Shown here: positions 42,290-54,735 of the stretch, in pieces
Numbering within the stretch: the stretch's first letter is position 1
Layout: every line of letters starts with the position of its first letter
Assembly (NCBI GenBank): GCA_964035015.1
Contig: OZ035997.1
Coordinates: 63,029,904-63,093,903, forward strand
DNA: 64,000 nucleotides
From: Corallium rubrum
Lineage: Eukaryota; Cnidaria; Anthozoa; Scleralcyonacea; Coralliidae
Reading direction: 5' to 3'
Translations under genes and position numbers: made by a program
The notes under the pieces: generated by a model
The model's input: the letters and a program-made list of their open reading frames with translations, nothing else
Told to the model about the DNA's origin: nothing
Databases searched by the model: none

Positions 42290-43361
42290 GATAGACCAAA
42301 GGATCTGTTTCATTGTCATCGGCAAGTTCCGTGTCTTGAAATGCTTTTAGATATAAAATACATATGTATATTTACTATATTTATATTAGTTATTGGATGA
42401 TGCATGTATGATTTACTCGATCGTATAAACACACATATATTTAGTTGTTCTCTTAATTGGGTTACCGTTGCATGTTTGCCGTACGTTGCTCTGCTTCTGC
42501 CAGAGTCAGACGGCATATCTTCTTTAGATTTTTCGGTGTGAACTATACTTAAGATAAAACTTTCTTTTATCGGGACCATATATAAACAGGTTCTTAGATG
42601 CAAATGTCTCCGAATGGTAACAGCACTATTCTAGAAACTAGGATGCCTACCAAATGTATTGTTCTTAAATAGAACGTATACAACAAACGCGAGAAGTTGT
42701 TGCATTATCGAATTCCTACTATATATACCTCTAAAATCTATATTATTTATATGTAACTATCTCAGGATAATAAAATGATGACTACACCGGCCTACGAGCG
42801 ATGGCGGCTTGCGCAGTCATATGATATGCTTGATTTAGAGTCAGTCACTGTTTTGAGTATTGTCACTGTATTCGATTCTATTTCTATTGTATACTCCTTT
42901 TTTCAAGGAACTCGTGTTCGTTAGAATTTGCCTATACATCGGGCATGGTACATATACGCAATAACTTGCATTATTTCTAGGAATCTATCCTGGTTGTAGA
43001 TGTTTTCAGGCATATTCCAGAATCCAGATACCTAGAACTACGTGCATGTTCCAAGAAATTAATAGGAAAATTGTCATGATATCTACTTCTATATCCATAA
43101 CTTTATTGCTTTCGTTTTAAGAATCTATCCTGGTTCCGGGAATTTTCAGGTATATTCCAGATACCTGGAACTACGTGCATCTTCCCAAAACTGCAAATGA
43201 AAGCATTGTAAGGAGACATTGATACAGATATAGATATGGAAAAACTGCAAAGAATTAGAACATAACTTTCCTAGTATTTTACTTGTTGTTTATTTTGTAT
43301 ATTATGCCGAGATAAGGTCTAAAGAAAGGTTTATGTACATACATGTTGCTGTTGCTCTCAT
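42290..43361. repeat. Receptor 3' flank with a ~140-bp diverged tandem duplication
   Basis: Two related blocks, about 42980-43080 and 43118-43205, share GAATCTATCCTGGTT, TTTTCAGG, ATATTCCAGA and CTAGAACTACGTGCAT-type segments. Otherwise no feature apart from the possible polyadenylation signal near 42770. Confidence 0.6.
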
Positions 43362-43500
43362 TTAACCCTTTCACGCACTGGCTTGCCAAGGCGTCTTTAC
43401 GCGACGAATAAAATCGTCTGGCGTTATAAACAGAGTACAATAATCTGGCGTTCGACAGAGCAAAATAATAAAATTGCTCAACAATTCGCGTGAAAGAGTA
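43362..43500. mobile_element. Small MITE with TTAACCCTTTCACGC ends
   Basis: TTAACCCTTTCACGC at the left faces GCGTGAAAGAGTA at the right, 139 bp in all. The centre holds three ATCTGGCGTT-like repeats. The TTAA at the left suggests a piggyBac-type target; the right TTAA has decayed. Confidence 0.55.
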
Positions 43501-43565
43501 GAAACAGGCGAAGCGTTTAGAACATTACTACATTGTATACTGCCGCCATTATCGCAAAAGTAGAG

Positions 43566-43567
43566 TA

Positions 43568-43650
<83 letters not shown>
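43566..43650. repeat. (TA)n microsatellite
   Basis: About 80 bp of TA. Tyr-Ile repeat frames across it are artefacts. Confidence 0.95.
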
Positions 43651-43652
<2 letters not shown>

Positions 43653-43844
43653 CTACCGTAAGGGAGGTGAGGGGCCAAGAATTCTGACATTGCAAAATTG
43701 CCAAAATAAACCGTGGGACGGAGGCAGCACAATTTTGAGTTATCATTTTGCTCAGTAGACAATATGTGTGTTGATGGGACAACAATACTTCCTGCGAATT
43801 AATTACATTCTCTAATGTCACAAGCATCCGATGTCTGATTGCCG

Positions 43845-45062
43845 AGTAACATATTGACAACAACGCTTAACCGTTTTTGCCGTGTGCATTAACTAATAGT
43901 CGGAGCGTCGCAATGATCGATAAACTTGACCAGATGTATCACCTTATCACCCAGGTAACTAAAATATTTCTTTATCAATTATAAACCTATATAAATCTGA
44001 CAAAAAAACTAATGACTAATCTACTGAGGAATCTTCACAAGACGTTTGCAAATTGCTCAAGGCAAATTGGCGATCAACATTACAATGTTTCGGCGCGAGT
44101 AGCATGATTATGAAAGAGAACATCCAGTTTAAATTTAAGTCGGTTTATACAAAAGTTGGCTAACCTGATATAGGTTCGATCTGATATCACCAAAATTATG
44201 GCTAGAGGTCATAGTTCAGTCTACAGTAGTGTTGACGTGTCGTTTTCAGCTCATGTCACAATTAAGACAAACACGAGTTATGTCTGAAATGGTTTACCAA
44301 GAATTGATGTGACTATCAGCCTGCTTTCCAAATCGGAACTATAAGGTATAATGTACAAGCGTGCAAAGACATCAGGTAGTTTCAAAAGTCGTGTAATGAC
44401 AAAATCAAACAAATATTATTATAGAATAGTCATTATAGAGCCTATTTCAGGCCATTATGAACAACGCCGTTTCCGGTTCGCTTGGATGACAAACAGCCGT
44501 ATCAAATAAATATAAACCCTAAACTGCTAAGCGTAACTAGAGAGAGATTGAAATAAAGCACAGAGTACGCAGCGTTATTGCATTCGAGACGAAATACTCA
44601 AATACTATAATTGAACTCGTTTTGTAAGGAGAGTCGCAAGACAGAATCCTGAGAAGCAGTTTTCTAAAAAAGTTGGAATTATAACTACACACCAGGGGGG
44701 GGGAAACATGCCGCGTGTTATGTAAGGTTTATTGAGAATTTTCATTTCGCAACTAACAGTTAAGATTAAGATTAAAGTGAACGGCCTTCTGGTTTTGATA
44801 TAGTCTCAAGGGGACACGTGAATTTAATTAATCCTTACCTTGGCTAATCAAGCGGCGATTGATACATATATTGTAATACATTGTATAAGCGATTAAACGG
44901 TAGAATATTGCTATTTTGAGATCACTGATATTGCTCAATCTGCGAAAATGCACCAGGTGATATATCTGGTCATGTTTATATCGATCATTGCGAGGCTCCG
45001 AGTCCGACTATCAATGCACACGGCAAAAAACAGTTAATCGTTGTTGACAGTATCTTACTCGA
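43845..45062. mobile_element. 1.2-kb foldback element
   Basis: About 110-bp arms at 43845-43955 and 44945-45062 are inverted: TTTGCCGTGTGCATT, AATAGTCGGAGCGTCGCAATG with ATGATCGATA, and TGACCAGATGTATCACC have clear complements at the far end. The interior (about 1 kb) shows no coding region. This looks like a non-autonomous DNA transposon. Confidence 0.65.
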
Positions 45063-45302
45063 CAATGACACATTGGATGCTTGTGAGATTAAAGAATGTA
45101 ATCCATTTGCCCGAAGGATTGTTGTCGCTGAACTACCGACTGTTGTTCAATGCTGCATCAATAGCCATATATCAGACATATACGGTCTACTAAGCAAAAC
45201 AAGACGCCCGCTAGGCGTAAACTCGGGCAACTTAAAATATATACAACATATTAACAAAGAAGATTAATACGAACTATGAACAATAAAAACACAGAAACTA
45301 AG

Positions 45303-48300
45303 GCAAAACCTAGCCATACTGGTGTAGCAAAACATTGAGATGCTGGCCATACTGTTGTACCAAAACAATGAGATGGTGACAATACTGGTATACCAAAACA
45401 ATGAAATGGTGGTCATACTGGTGTACCAAAACAATGAAATGGTGGCCACACTGGGGTACCAAAACAATGAAATGGTGGCCATACTGGCGTACCAAAACAA
45501 TGAAATGGTGGCCATACTGGTCTACTAAAACAACGAAATGGTGGCCATACTGGTGTGCCAAAACATTGAAATGGTGGCCACACTGGTGTGCCAAAACATT
45601 GAAATGGTGGCCATACTGGTGTGCCATAACATTGAAATGGTAGCCATACTGGTGTGCCAAAACATTGAAATGGTGGCCACACTGGTGTGCCAAAACATTG
45701 AAATGGTGGCCATACTGGTGTGCCAAAACATTGAAATGGTGGCCATACTGGTGTGCCAAAACATTGAAATGGTGGCCATACTGGTGCGCCAAAACATTGA
45801 AATGGTGGCCATACTGGTGTGCCAAAACATTGAAATAGTGGCCATACTGGTGAGCCAAAACATTGAAATGATGGATTGGTGGCCATACTGGTGTGCCAAA
45901 ACAATGAAATGGTGGCCATACTGGTGTACCAAAACAATGAAATGGTGCCCATACTGGTGTACCAATACAATGAAATGGTGGCCATACTGGTATAGCAAAA
46001 AATGAAATGGTGGCCATACTAGTGTAGCAAAACATTGAAATGGTGACCATACTAGTGTAGCAAAACATTGAAATGGTGGCCATACTGGTGTGCCAAAACA
46101 TTGAAATGGTAGCCATACGGGTGCACAAAACAATGAAATGGTGGCCATACTGGTGTGCCAAAACATTGAAATGGTGGCCATACTGGTGTGCCATAACATT
46201 GAAATGGTGGCCACACTGGTGTGCCAAAACATTGAAATGGTGGCCATACTGGTGTGCCAAAACATTGAAATGGTGACCATACTGGTGTGCCAAAACATTG
46301 AAATGGTGGTCATACTGGTGTGCCAAAACATTGAAATGGTGGCCATACTGGTGTGCCAAAACATTGAAATGGTGGCCATACTGGTGTGCCAAAACATTGA
46401 AATAGTGGCCATACTGGTGAGCCAAAACATTGAAATGATGGATTGGTGGCCATACTGGTGTGCCAAAACAATGAAATGGTGGCCATACTGGTGTACCAAA
46501 ACAATGAAATGGTGCCCATACTGGTGTACCAATACAATGAAATGGTGGCCATACTGGTATAGCAAAACAATGAAATGGTGGCCATACTAGTGTAGCAAAA
46601 CATTGAAATGGTGACCATACTAGTGTACCAATACAATGAAATGGTGGCCATACTGGTATAGCAAAACAATGAAATGGTGGCCATACTAGTGTAGCAAAAC
46701 ATTGAAATGGTGGCCATACTGGTGTGCCAAAACATTGAAATGGTAGCCATACTGGTGTGCACAAAACAATGAAATGGTGGCCATACTAGTGTAGCAAAAC
46801 ATTGAAATGGTGGCCATACTGGTGTGCCAAAACATTGAAATGGTGGCCATACTGGTGTGCCAAAACATTGAAATGGTGACCATACTAGTGTAGCAAAACA
46901 TTGAAATGGTGACCATACTAGTGTAGCAAAACATTGAAATGGTGACCATACTAGTGTAGCAAAACATTGAAATGGTGACCATACTAGTGTAGCAAAACAT
47001 TGAAATGGTGACCATACTAGTGTAGCAAAACATTGAAATGGTGGCCATACTGGTGTGCCAAAACATTGAAATAGTGGCCATACTGGTGAGCCAAAACATT
47101 GAAATGATGGATTGGTGGCCATACTGGTGTGCCAAAACAATGAAATGGTGGCCATACTGGTGTACCAAAACAATGAAATGGTGCCCATACTGGTGTACCA
47201 ATACAATGAAATGGTGGCCATACTGGTATAGCAAAAAATGAAATGGTGGCCATACTAGTGTAGCAAAACATTGAAATAGTGACCATACTAGTGTAGCAAA
47301 ACATTGAAATGGTGGCCATACTGGTGTGCCAAAACATTGAAATGGTAGCCATACGGGTGCACAAAACAATGAAATGGTGGCCATACTGGTGTGCCAAGAC
47401 ATTGAAATGGTGGCCATACTGGTATAGCAAAACAATGAAATGGTGGCCATACTGGTGTACCAAAACAATGAAATGGTGCCCATACTGGTGTACCAATACA
47501 ATGAAATGGTGGCCATACTGGTATAACAAAACAATGAAATGGTGGCCATACTAGTGTAGCAAAACATTGAAATGGTGGCCATACTGGTGTGCCAAAACAT
47601 TGAAATGGTGGCCATACTGGTGTGCCAAAACATTGAAATGGTGGCCATACTGGTGTGCCAAAACATTGAAATGGTGGCCATACTGGTGTGCCATAACATT
47701 GAAATGGTGGCCATACTGGTGTGCCATAACATTGAAATGGTAGCCATACTGGTGTGCCAAAACATTGAAATGGTGGCCACACTGGTGTGCCAAAACATTG
47801 AAATGGTGGTCATACTGGTGTGCCAAAACATTGAAATGGTGGCCATACTGGTGTGCCAAAACATTGAAATGGTGGCCATACTGGTGTGCCAAAACATTGA
47901 AATGGTGGCCATACTGGTGTGCCAAGACATTGAAATGGTGGCCATACTGGTATAGCAAAACAATGAAATGGTGGCCATACTGGTGTACCAAAACAATGAA
48001 ATGGTGCCCATACTGGTGTACCAATACAATGAAATGGTGGCCATACTGGTATAACAAAACAATGAAATGGTGGCCATACTAGTGTAGCAAAACATTGAAA
48101 TGGTGGCCATACTGGTGTGCCAAAACATTGAAATGGTGGCCATACGGTGCACAAAACAATGAAATGGTGGCCATACTGGTGTGCCAAAACATTGAAATGG
48201 TGGCCATACTGGTGTGCCATAACATTGAAATGGTGGCCATACTGGTGTGCCAAAACATTGAAATGGTGGCCATACTGGTGTGCCAAAACATTGAAATGGT

Positions 48301-48716
48301 GACCATACTGGTGTGCCAAAACATTGAAATGGTGGTCATACTGGTGTGCCAAAACATTGAAATGGTGGCCATACTGGTGTGCCAAAACATTGAAATGGTG
48401 GCCATACTGGTGTGCCAAAACATTGAAATGGTGGTCATGCTGGTGTGCCAAAATATTGAAATGGTGGCCATACTGGTGTGCCAAAACATTGAAATGGTGG
48501 CCATGCTGGTGTGCCAAAACATTGAAATGGTGGCCATACTGGTGTGCCAAAACATTGAAATGGTGGCCATACCAGTGTACCAAAGCATTGAAATGGTGGC
48601 CATACTGGTGTGCCAAAACATTGAAATGGTGGCCATTCTGGTGTGCCAAATCATTGAAATGGTGGCCATACCGGTGTGCTAAAACATTGAAATGGTGGCC
48701 GTAATGGTGTACCCAA
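45303..48716. repeat. 33-bp minisatellite, ~103 units, with higher-order structure
   Basis: The unit is GGCCATACTGGTGTGCCAAA followed by ACATTGAAATGGT, 33 bp. Because 33 is divisible by three, every frame without a stop in one unit is open throughout, which explains many long ORFs on both strands. Variants (ACTAGTGTAGC, GTACCAAAACAATG, GCCATAACATT) occur in fixed order, giving a higher-order repeat. The marker ATGATGGATTGGTGG recurs near 45868, 46435 and 47104. No start context, codon bias or splice sites indicate a gene, although a repeat protein cannot be wholly excluded. Confidence 0.9.
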
Positions 48717-49630
48717 AGAATAATACACACTTGATGAAAGTAATGTATAAAGTGTTTAATTACAATAATAAACAATACAAGCAAAAATAAAGGAAACCAC
48801 ATACAGCATTCACAGACAAGTCACTTCAGTTAAATGTCAACCTCGATGAAGATGTAAAACACAGCATGTTTACCTTTCACTTGCAAGTTGGCTTTATCAA
48901 CTTTCTTTGTTCTTTGATTTACAGCACTTGAGCAACATTTTCAGGACAATTTAATTAATATTAACACATGTAAGATCATGTAAACTGATCGAGAACACAT
49001 TGATGGAGAATTTTCGTATAAAGTTTGATCGAGTGCTACACATTTTCAGCGTACGGTTATCGAGATCGCCGACCAACCCAGGTCTACTATAGTCTATTGT
49101 AAGCATTGTGAGCGTGTTTATCATTAAAACACAAATTCACTTCGAACAACACAACCAAAGGCCGTCAGGAGAGAAAAAATGCATCACTCCTGCACGCTCC
49201 TGCATGAAAATCATCAGCCATTAAAAATACACCGGCGTGGTTTCGCAAAGCCTATCGGGATGATGCAATAATTGCAATTTCAGGACACAAAAAAAAAATA
49301 AATAAAAACAGAGCCGAAACCTAGACTCGGCTACCACAGTAGCCCGAGTAATGATAACACAAAATTGTGCTGCCTCCATCCCATGGTATATTTTGGCGAT
49401 TTTGGCAAATTTCCCAGTCTGACAGCCCTACGCCTCAAACGTATCGTGTTCCATTTTACAAGACTGACCAGTCTAAGAACAAAAGGTCCGCTATGCGTAC
49501 ATGTATCTGCGCCAAACCCACCACTGTGAGAATCTTGTCAAGATCTTGTGTGATCTTGGAAAATCTTGTAAGATCTTAAGAAAAATCTTATAAGATTTTT
49601 ACACTTAGATCTTAGCGAGATCTTGTAAGA
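48717..49630. other. Stretch without recognisable gene
   Basis: Non-coding. A MITE-family end (CCGAAACCTAGACTCGGCTA, then GTAGCCCGAGTAAT) lies at about 49313-49350. A cluster of AGATCTTGTAAG-type short repeats lies at 49535-49630. Confidence 0.5.
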
Positions 49631-50140
49631 TAACAAGACGCCTGGTCAGGCGTTCACTCGGGCTACTGCAAATGCAGTGCTAAGATCTAAAGTCGCCGTC
49701 TAAACACATTCAGGTCACAGACAAAAGTCAAAACACAATCCAATCTCCAATATAAAACGCAATTTGCAATACAAAAAACACGATTGCCTGTAATGTATTT
49801 CCACACATGTACACAGCGTTCATATGTCGAGTCTCTTCGAGTATTAAATATCAACGCAGCTAGCGACATTACTGACCAATATCAAACTGTCTGTGAACAC
49901 GCAAAACACATCCGAGACGAGAAAGATTTGATCAGACTCTGATTATCAGACAGTAGGAAAGCTAAGAAAGAAAGCATTATCTCCACACATGTACAGCGTT
50001 CATATGTCAAGTCTCTTCGGTTATTAAATAACAACACAGCTTCATGTATATGGCGTGTGAGATCGTAAGGGTATATAGTATCAAGATACTTGTCAGCGAG
50101 CCGAAACCTAGACTCGTCTACCTGCGGTAGCCCGAGTAAT
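49631..50140. mobile_element. MITE family 'CTCGGGCTAC', copy 1
   Basis: Begins near AACAAGACGCCTGGTCAGGC with TCACTCGGGCTAC and ends CGGTAGCCCGAGTAAT, an inverted pair. The interior is closely similar to copy 2 at 53737-54501, including two CACATGTACAGCGTTCATAT blocks. No coding capacity. Confidence 0.65.
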
Positions 50141-50494
50141 TAAAGAGAAAGTACACGTTCTCTGACAAAAATAATTTTTTATCATGACTTACAAAAACTG
50201 CGGTATATCACACTCACAAGTTTGCTATAAGTCAGATTAAAAATACTTACCAGTTTATCAGCAATATCCCCTGTCTCCGAAATGTTTTAGTGCAAAACTT
50301 TATCGGAAACCGTAATTATTCGAATAAACGCCTCCCTCGAATAAACGCCGCCCTCGAATAAACGCCGCAGGGACAAGCAAAAATATTATTAAACGCCGCC
50401 CTCGAATAAACGCCGCACCTGAAGCGCCAAAAATTTAATAAACGCCGCGGCGTTTATTCGGTACTTATCTTTAAAAAATAAGACAACATTAAAT

Positions 50495-50977
50495 CTAAAG
50501 CAGTCTTGGATATTTATTCTTCTCGATTACAATGTTATTTAGTTCAAAGTGGCTATACTTCATAGCTTTGCTACTTAGTTCTCTCTCTAAAACTTCTGCT
50601 ATGCGCAGTTCCGTGGTGACAGCCGAGAATTTTGCCGGTACAACTAGTCCGATTTCTCTCTTCCTTTTTCCAGTGGCTTTCGCGAATAGTTTGTTCTCAG
50701 TGTCTAGGAAGTTCTTTAATAAGCGAGACAGCTCAATTGGGACGTGGCCAGCAAGCGTCTTCTTCGAATTCGGCTGCTTCGTGACAGTGGGAGGTTTATA
50801 AACACCAATTGCGTTTTCATCGTGTTCCTTTGCCTCTGCGCGAGTATCTTTCTCACATTCAAGTATTTCATGAGTTTTGGGAGTCCACACAGACTTATAA
50901 ACATGGTGACCTCGGATAATCGTGTCAAAGTCTACCTTGAAATACATTTTGAACTCTACTGGCATTGCCCTTGCCAT
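50495..50977 (-). CDS. HIRAN-like domain protein carried by the pogo element (160 aa)
   Basis: An intact 160-aa frame lying wholly inside the transposon and divergent from the transposase. The pattern FDTIIRGHHVYKSVWTP, a Cys-containing strand, DENAIGVYK, then LAGHVPIELSRLLKNFL matches the HIRAN domain plan: a first strand, an acidic N/D-A-I-x-V strand, and a conserved Gly-His-Val-Pro turn. HIRAN domains (HLTF/Rad5 family) bind 3' DNA ends. The C-terminal part is Lys/Glu-rich with an additional strand. Standard pogo elements encode only a transposase, so this is a cargo or accessory gene. A role in handling excision or gap-repair ends is inference. The lack of stops contrasts with the frameshifted transposase. 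Confidence 0.6.
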   Translation of the reverse strand: MARAMPVEFKMYFKVDFDTIIRGHHVYKSVWTPKTHEILECEKDTRAEAKEHDENAIGVYKPPTVTKQPNSKKTLAGHVPIELSRLLKNFLDTENKLFAKATGKRKREIGLVVPAKFSAVTTELRIAEVLERELSSKAMKYSHFELNNIVIEKNKYPRLL

Positions 50978-51178
50978 TGTTGCGACTTGCGAGTTAACTT
51001 TGTTTGAAATTTGAGAAGGTTTGCATCAAGTTTGTGACATTAAGTTATTACTCGCACTTACTCAAATTACAAACATCGCTCGTGGTCCAATCAGCAAGTG
51101 CGGTTTGTATTCATGCTAATTGCAACTAGATCTATATTTTAGCACATGCAATGGCACAAAACCTACAACAAATGAGGA

Positions 51179-52619
51179 ATGGCAGATTCAAATAGGGACC
51201 AAATTTCGCACAAAGGACAAAAAAGACATAAATACAGCCTTGCAGTAAAAAAACAACCAATCGCATATGCTGAAATACACGGAAATCGACCTGCTTCTCG
51301 CCAATTTCAAGTCGATGAAAGAAGAATACGAGAATGGAGAGCAAAGAAGAGTGATATCGAAGGTGTTCTTGCGGTAAGAGGTAACAAAGTCAAACAAAGA
51401 AGTAGATTGTGTGGAGCTGGCCGAAAACCGCTAAGCACGAAGTTAGAGGAAGTTTTAATGGAGTGGATTGAAAGCAGACGATCTCGCGGTCTTCGAGTTT
51501 CCAGTAAACTTATAATGAAGAAAGCACAAGTAACATTCAACGATATAAACCAAAATGACGTGACTGACGACGACTTTAAAGCTTCAAGAGGCTGGTTGGC
51601 AAAATTTATGAAGAGAAATGGTTTATCTTTGAGAAGAAAAACCTCTATTGCTCAACAGGATCCAGAACGAATGATAGCTAAACTCGTGTCATATGTAATT
51701 CAAGTAAGACGCCTACAGAAAAAGCACGAATACAGCCCCTCTGATATCATTGCAATGGATGAAACTCCAGTTTGGTGCGATATGGTATCCGAAACCACTA
51801 TTGACGCAACCGGGACAAAGACTATTACACTGAAAACGACGGGTCATGAAAAGGCTAGAGTATCAGTTTGTTTAGCTGCCAAGGCCGATGGGACAAAACT
51901 TAAGCCTATGGTAGTCTTTAAAGGAGCAAAACGAGAATCCGCAGCGCTAAACGAAGAGTTCAAACGTAGAGCGGTCGTAGCCACTTCGGTAAATGGATGG
52001 ATGGACACTGAATTAACTCGTACCTGGACCAACTCTGTTCTAGGAGCGTTTTCTTTCAACCGAAAGGCTGTTAGCTTGGGACTCCTACGAGTGTCACCTT
52101 GTGGACAGTATAACCGACTCTCTGAAATCCAAGAAAATCGATCGCGTGATTGTCCCGGGAGGTTGTACCAAATATATACAGGCGCCCGACGTAAGTTGGA
52201 ACAAACCATTCAAATCATTGTGCACAGAAAGGTATGATGAATGGCTGGCGACAGTAGGCATTCACGAAGAAACAGCAGCTGGGAATTTGAAAGCGCCACC
52301 AAGAAAAACCATTTTGCAGTGGATTCTGGATTCCTGGGATGAATTGCCTACAGATGTCATCAAGAAATCGTTCAAAAGTTGTGCATTGAACCTTCCAGTT
52401 GACGGCTCAGAAGATGATGCGATTCACTGTTTCAAGGAGGGACAGCCGTGCAACACTGGACAAGCCGTCCTGAAATCACAACTGGATATTCTCGACGAGC
52501 CAGAAACGAATCCTTTCGACACTGAAGAATACACGTCTTCCGATGTTGAAGAGGCATGCCCTACTATTCAGCTGTTAGACTCGGACCACGAAGGAGACAG
52601 TGACATTGAAATAGAATGA
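51179..52619 (+). pseudogene. pogo/Tigger (CENP-B-type) transposase, one frameshift
   Basis: Starts at ATG 51179. A basic N-terminal helix-turn-helix (residues about 15-60) precedes a CENP-B-type HTH (about 80-160, with SRGWLAKFMKRNGLSLRRK). The DDE_1 core begins with IIAMDETPVW and continues through KPMVVFKGAKRES. Near 52063 an extra A changes the frame. The original frame ends at 52237, while the second frame carries AWDSYECH, VIVPGGCTKYIQAPDVSWNK and the acidic C-terminus to 52619. The three catalytic acids are thus split across the frameshift. The single lesion suggests recent activity. Confidence 0.85.
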
Positions 52620-52809
52620 AACTTAATCATTATATAAGACAGTGAACAGTTCAATTTTCATATATATTTATATATATTTAAAAGACATATGAATTTTATT
52701 CTTAGTTTTTTAATAAATTCACAGTTGTTGTTACCGCCCTCGAATAAACGCCGCACCTGAAGCGCCAAAAATTTAATAAACGCCGCGGCGTTTACTCGAA
52801 TAATTACGG

Positions 52810-54735
52810 CTAACTGCAGGAAGATATATCCCAATGGCCAATAATACGGCTGTTGAGCCGGACACCGCGGGTCTAAATACCCCTAAATCGTCTGTAGGTT
52901 TGTGCCATTTTGGAAACTTATACCGTTAGATAGAGCGTTGAACTCTGTTCAAATGTTCTGAACAAATGTGCATTAAAAAAATTGTAGAATAGCAACGGAG
53001 AAAAATCTATTTGAACTGAAATGAGCGCCAAATATCAAATGGCAATTATCGGGTCAAACAGTGACGCAATCATATTTAAACCGATATCCGCCAGCTGATT
53101 CCTTGAATCGTCTGTAGGTTTGTGCCATTCACGAAACTTGCACAGTTAGATAGAGCGTTAAATATTCTACAGCATATTTGAATTAGAAAAAATCGCATAG
53201 AATATAACCCTGAAGAATCATAGTGTTAGTCAAAAACTTTGTCGGAAGTATAGAATTTAACGGCTAACAGCGGTATTGGGATATATCTTCATTGCAGTTG
53301 AGCCACCGGATACCGCGGGTTTAAAGTATACCCCTGAATCGTCTGTAGGTTTGTGCCATTCACGAAACTTCTACAGTTAGATAGAGTGTTAAATTATGTA
53401 CAACATATGTGAATTAGAGGACATTCAATAGAATAACAGCGGAGAAAAGACTATTTGAACTGACATGAGCGCAAATATCAAATTGCATTATTTACGCTAT
53501 TTATTGGCCTACGGTCAAACGCGGTCATATTTAAAGTAAATCAATCGTTTATAGGTTTGTGCCATTTGGGAAACTTGTACGGTTAGATAGAGCGTTAAAT
53601 TCCGTACAACATATGTGAATTAGAGAATATGGTATAGAGTAACAACGGAGAAAAGGCTATTTGAACTGACATGAGCGCAAATATCAAATTGCATTATTAC
53701 GCTATTTACTTGGCGTACGGTCGAACGCGGTCATATTTAACAAGACGCCTGGTCAGGCGTTCACTCGGGCTACTGCAAAACCACGCGCAGGTTGTCACAT
53801 GCAGTGACAACCGTCTAAACACATTCAGGTCACAGACAAAAGTCAAAACACAATCCAATCTCCGATAGAAAACGCAATTTGCAATTGCCTGTAACGTATT
53901 TCCACACATGTACACAGCGTTCATATGTCGAGTCTCTTCGGGTATTAAATATCAACACAGCTAGCGACATTACTGACCAATATCAAACTATGTCTGTGAA
54001 CACGCAAAACACAGAAAGACTTGATCAGACTCTGATCATCAGACAGTACGAAAGCTAAGAAAGAAAGCATTATTTCCACACATGTACAGCGTTCATATGT
54101 CAAGTCTCTTCGGGTATTAAATATCAACACAGCTTCATGTATAGGGCGTGTGAGATCGTAAGCGTATATAATGCCAAGATACTTGCCAGCGACATTACTG
54201 ACCAGTAACTATGTCTCTGAAAACACAAACACATCCGAGAGGAGAAAGACTTGATCAGACATCAGGAAAGCAAAGAAAGAAAGCATTTGGCATGCACGCA
54301 TCAGTTTCGCAAAGTCTTATTATGTTTGTCTTGATCGAGACGGCGGAAGAAGTTAAATGCGCACTTGACTTGAGCCTGCGCTTTCTGATTAGAGAGGCCT
54401 GCGGAGTAGGCCAAGAGCGCGACACACAAGGAAAAAAAAACCCGAAAAAAAACCCGAGCCGAAACCTATAGACTCGGCCTACCACAGGTAGCCCGAGTAA
54501 TTAAAATCAATCGTCTGCAGGTTTGTGCCATTTGGGAAATTTGCACGGTTAGATCGAGCGTTAAATGCTGTACAACATATGCGAATTAGAACAAAGCGTA
54601 TAGAATAGCAACGGAGAAAAATCTATTTGAACTGAGATGAGCGCAAATATCAAATTGCATTATTATGCTTCACTTGGGGTACGGTCAAACGCAATCATTT
54701 TAAAGTATCCCTGAATCATACTACTCCAATCATAC
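52810..54735. repeat. ~220-bp satellite, five diverged units
   Basis: The block AATCGTCTGTAGGTTTGTGC, followed by GTTAGATAGAGCGTTAAA-type sequence, recurs at about 52887, 53108, 53338, 53546 and 54508. Spacing is 208-230 bp except where a MITE splits the last two. Units also share GGAGAAAAATCTATTTGAAC and GAGCGCAAATATCAAATTGC. Non-coding. Confidence 0.8.
53737..54501. mobile_element. MITE family 'CTCGGGCTAC', copy 2, inserted in the satellite
   Basis: Starts CAAGACGCCTGGTCAGGCG and ends GTAGCCCGAGTAATTAAA, interrupting the satellite between TATTTAA and TCAATCG. The interior is longer than in copy 1 because of an added segment around 54170-54450. Confidence 0.65.

Larger units (their letters stand above)
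50315..52804 (+). mobile_element. pogo/Tigger-type DNA transposon with opposite-strand cargo gene
   Basis: Terminal inverted repeats ATTATTCGAATAAACGCC (50315) and the complement of GGCGTTTACTCGAATAAT (52804), flanked by TA. Just inside both ends are further CTCGAATAAACGCCGC copies and the block CACCTGAAGCGCC. Between them lie a CENP-B/pogo-type transposase (plus strand, one frameshift) and a HIRAN-like gene (minus strand). TA duplication and the DDE_1 transposase fit the pogo group. Confidence 0.85.

Noticed and set aside
45310..48802. Very long repeat proteins on both strands
   Set aside because: A 33-bp unit without stops keeps all such frames open; no sign of selection for one frame.
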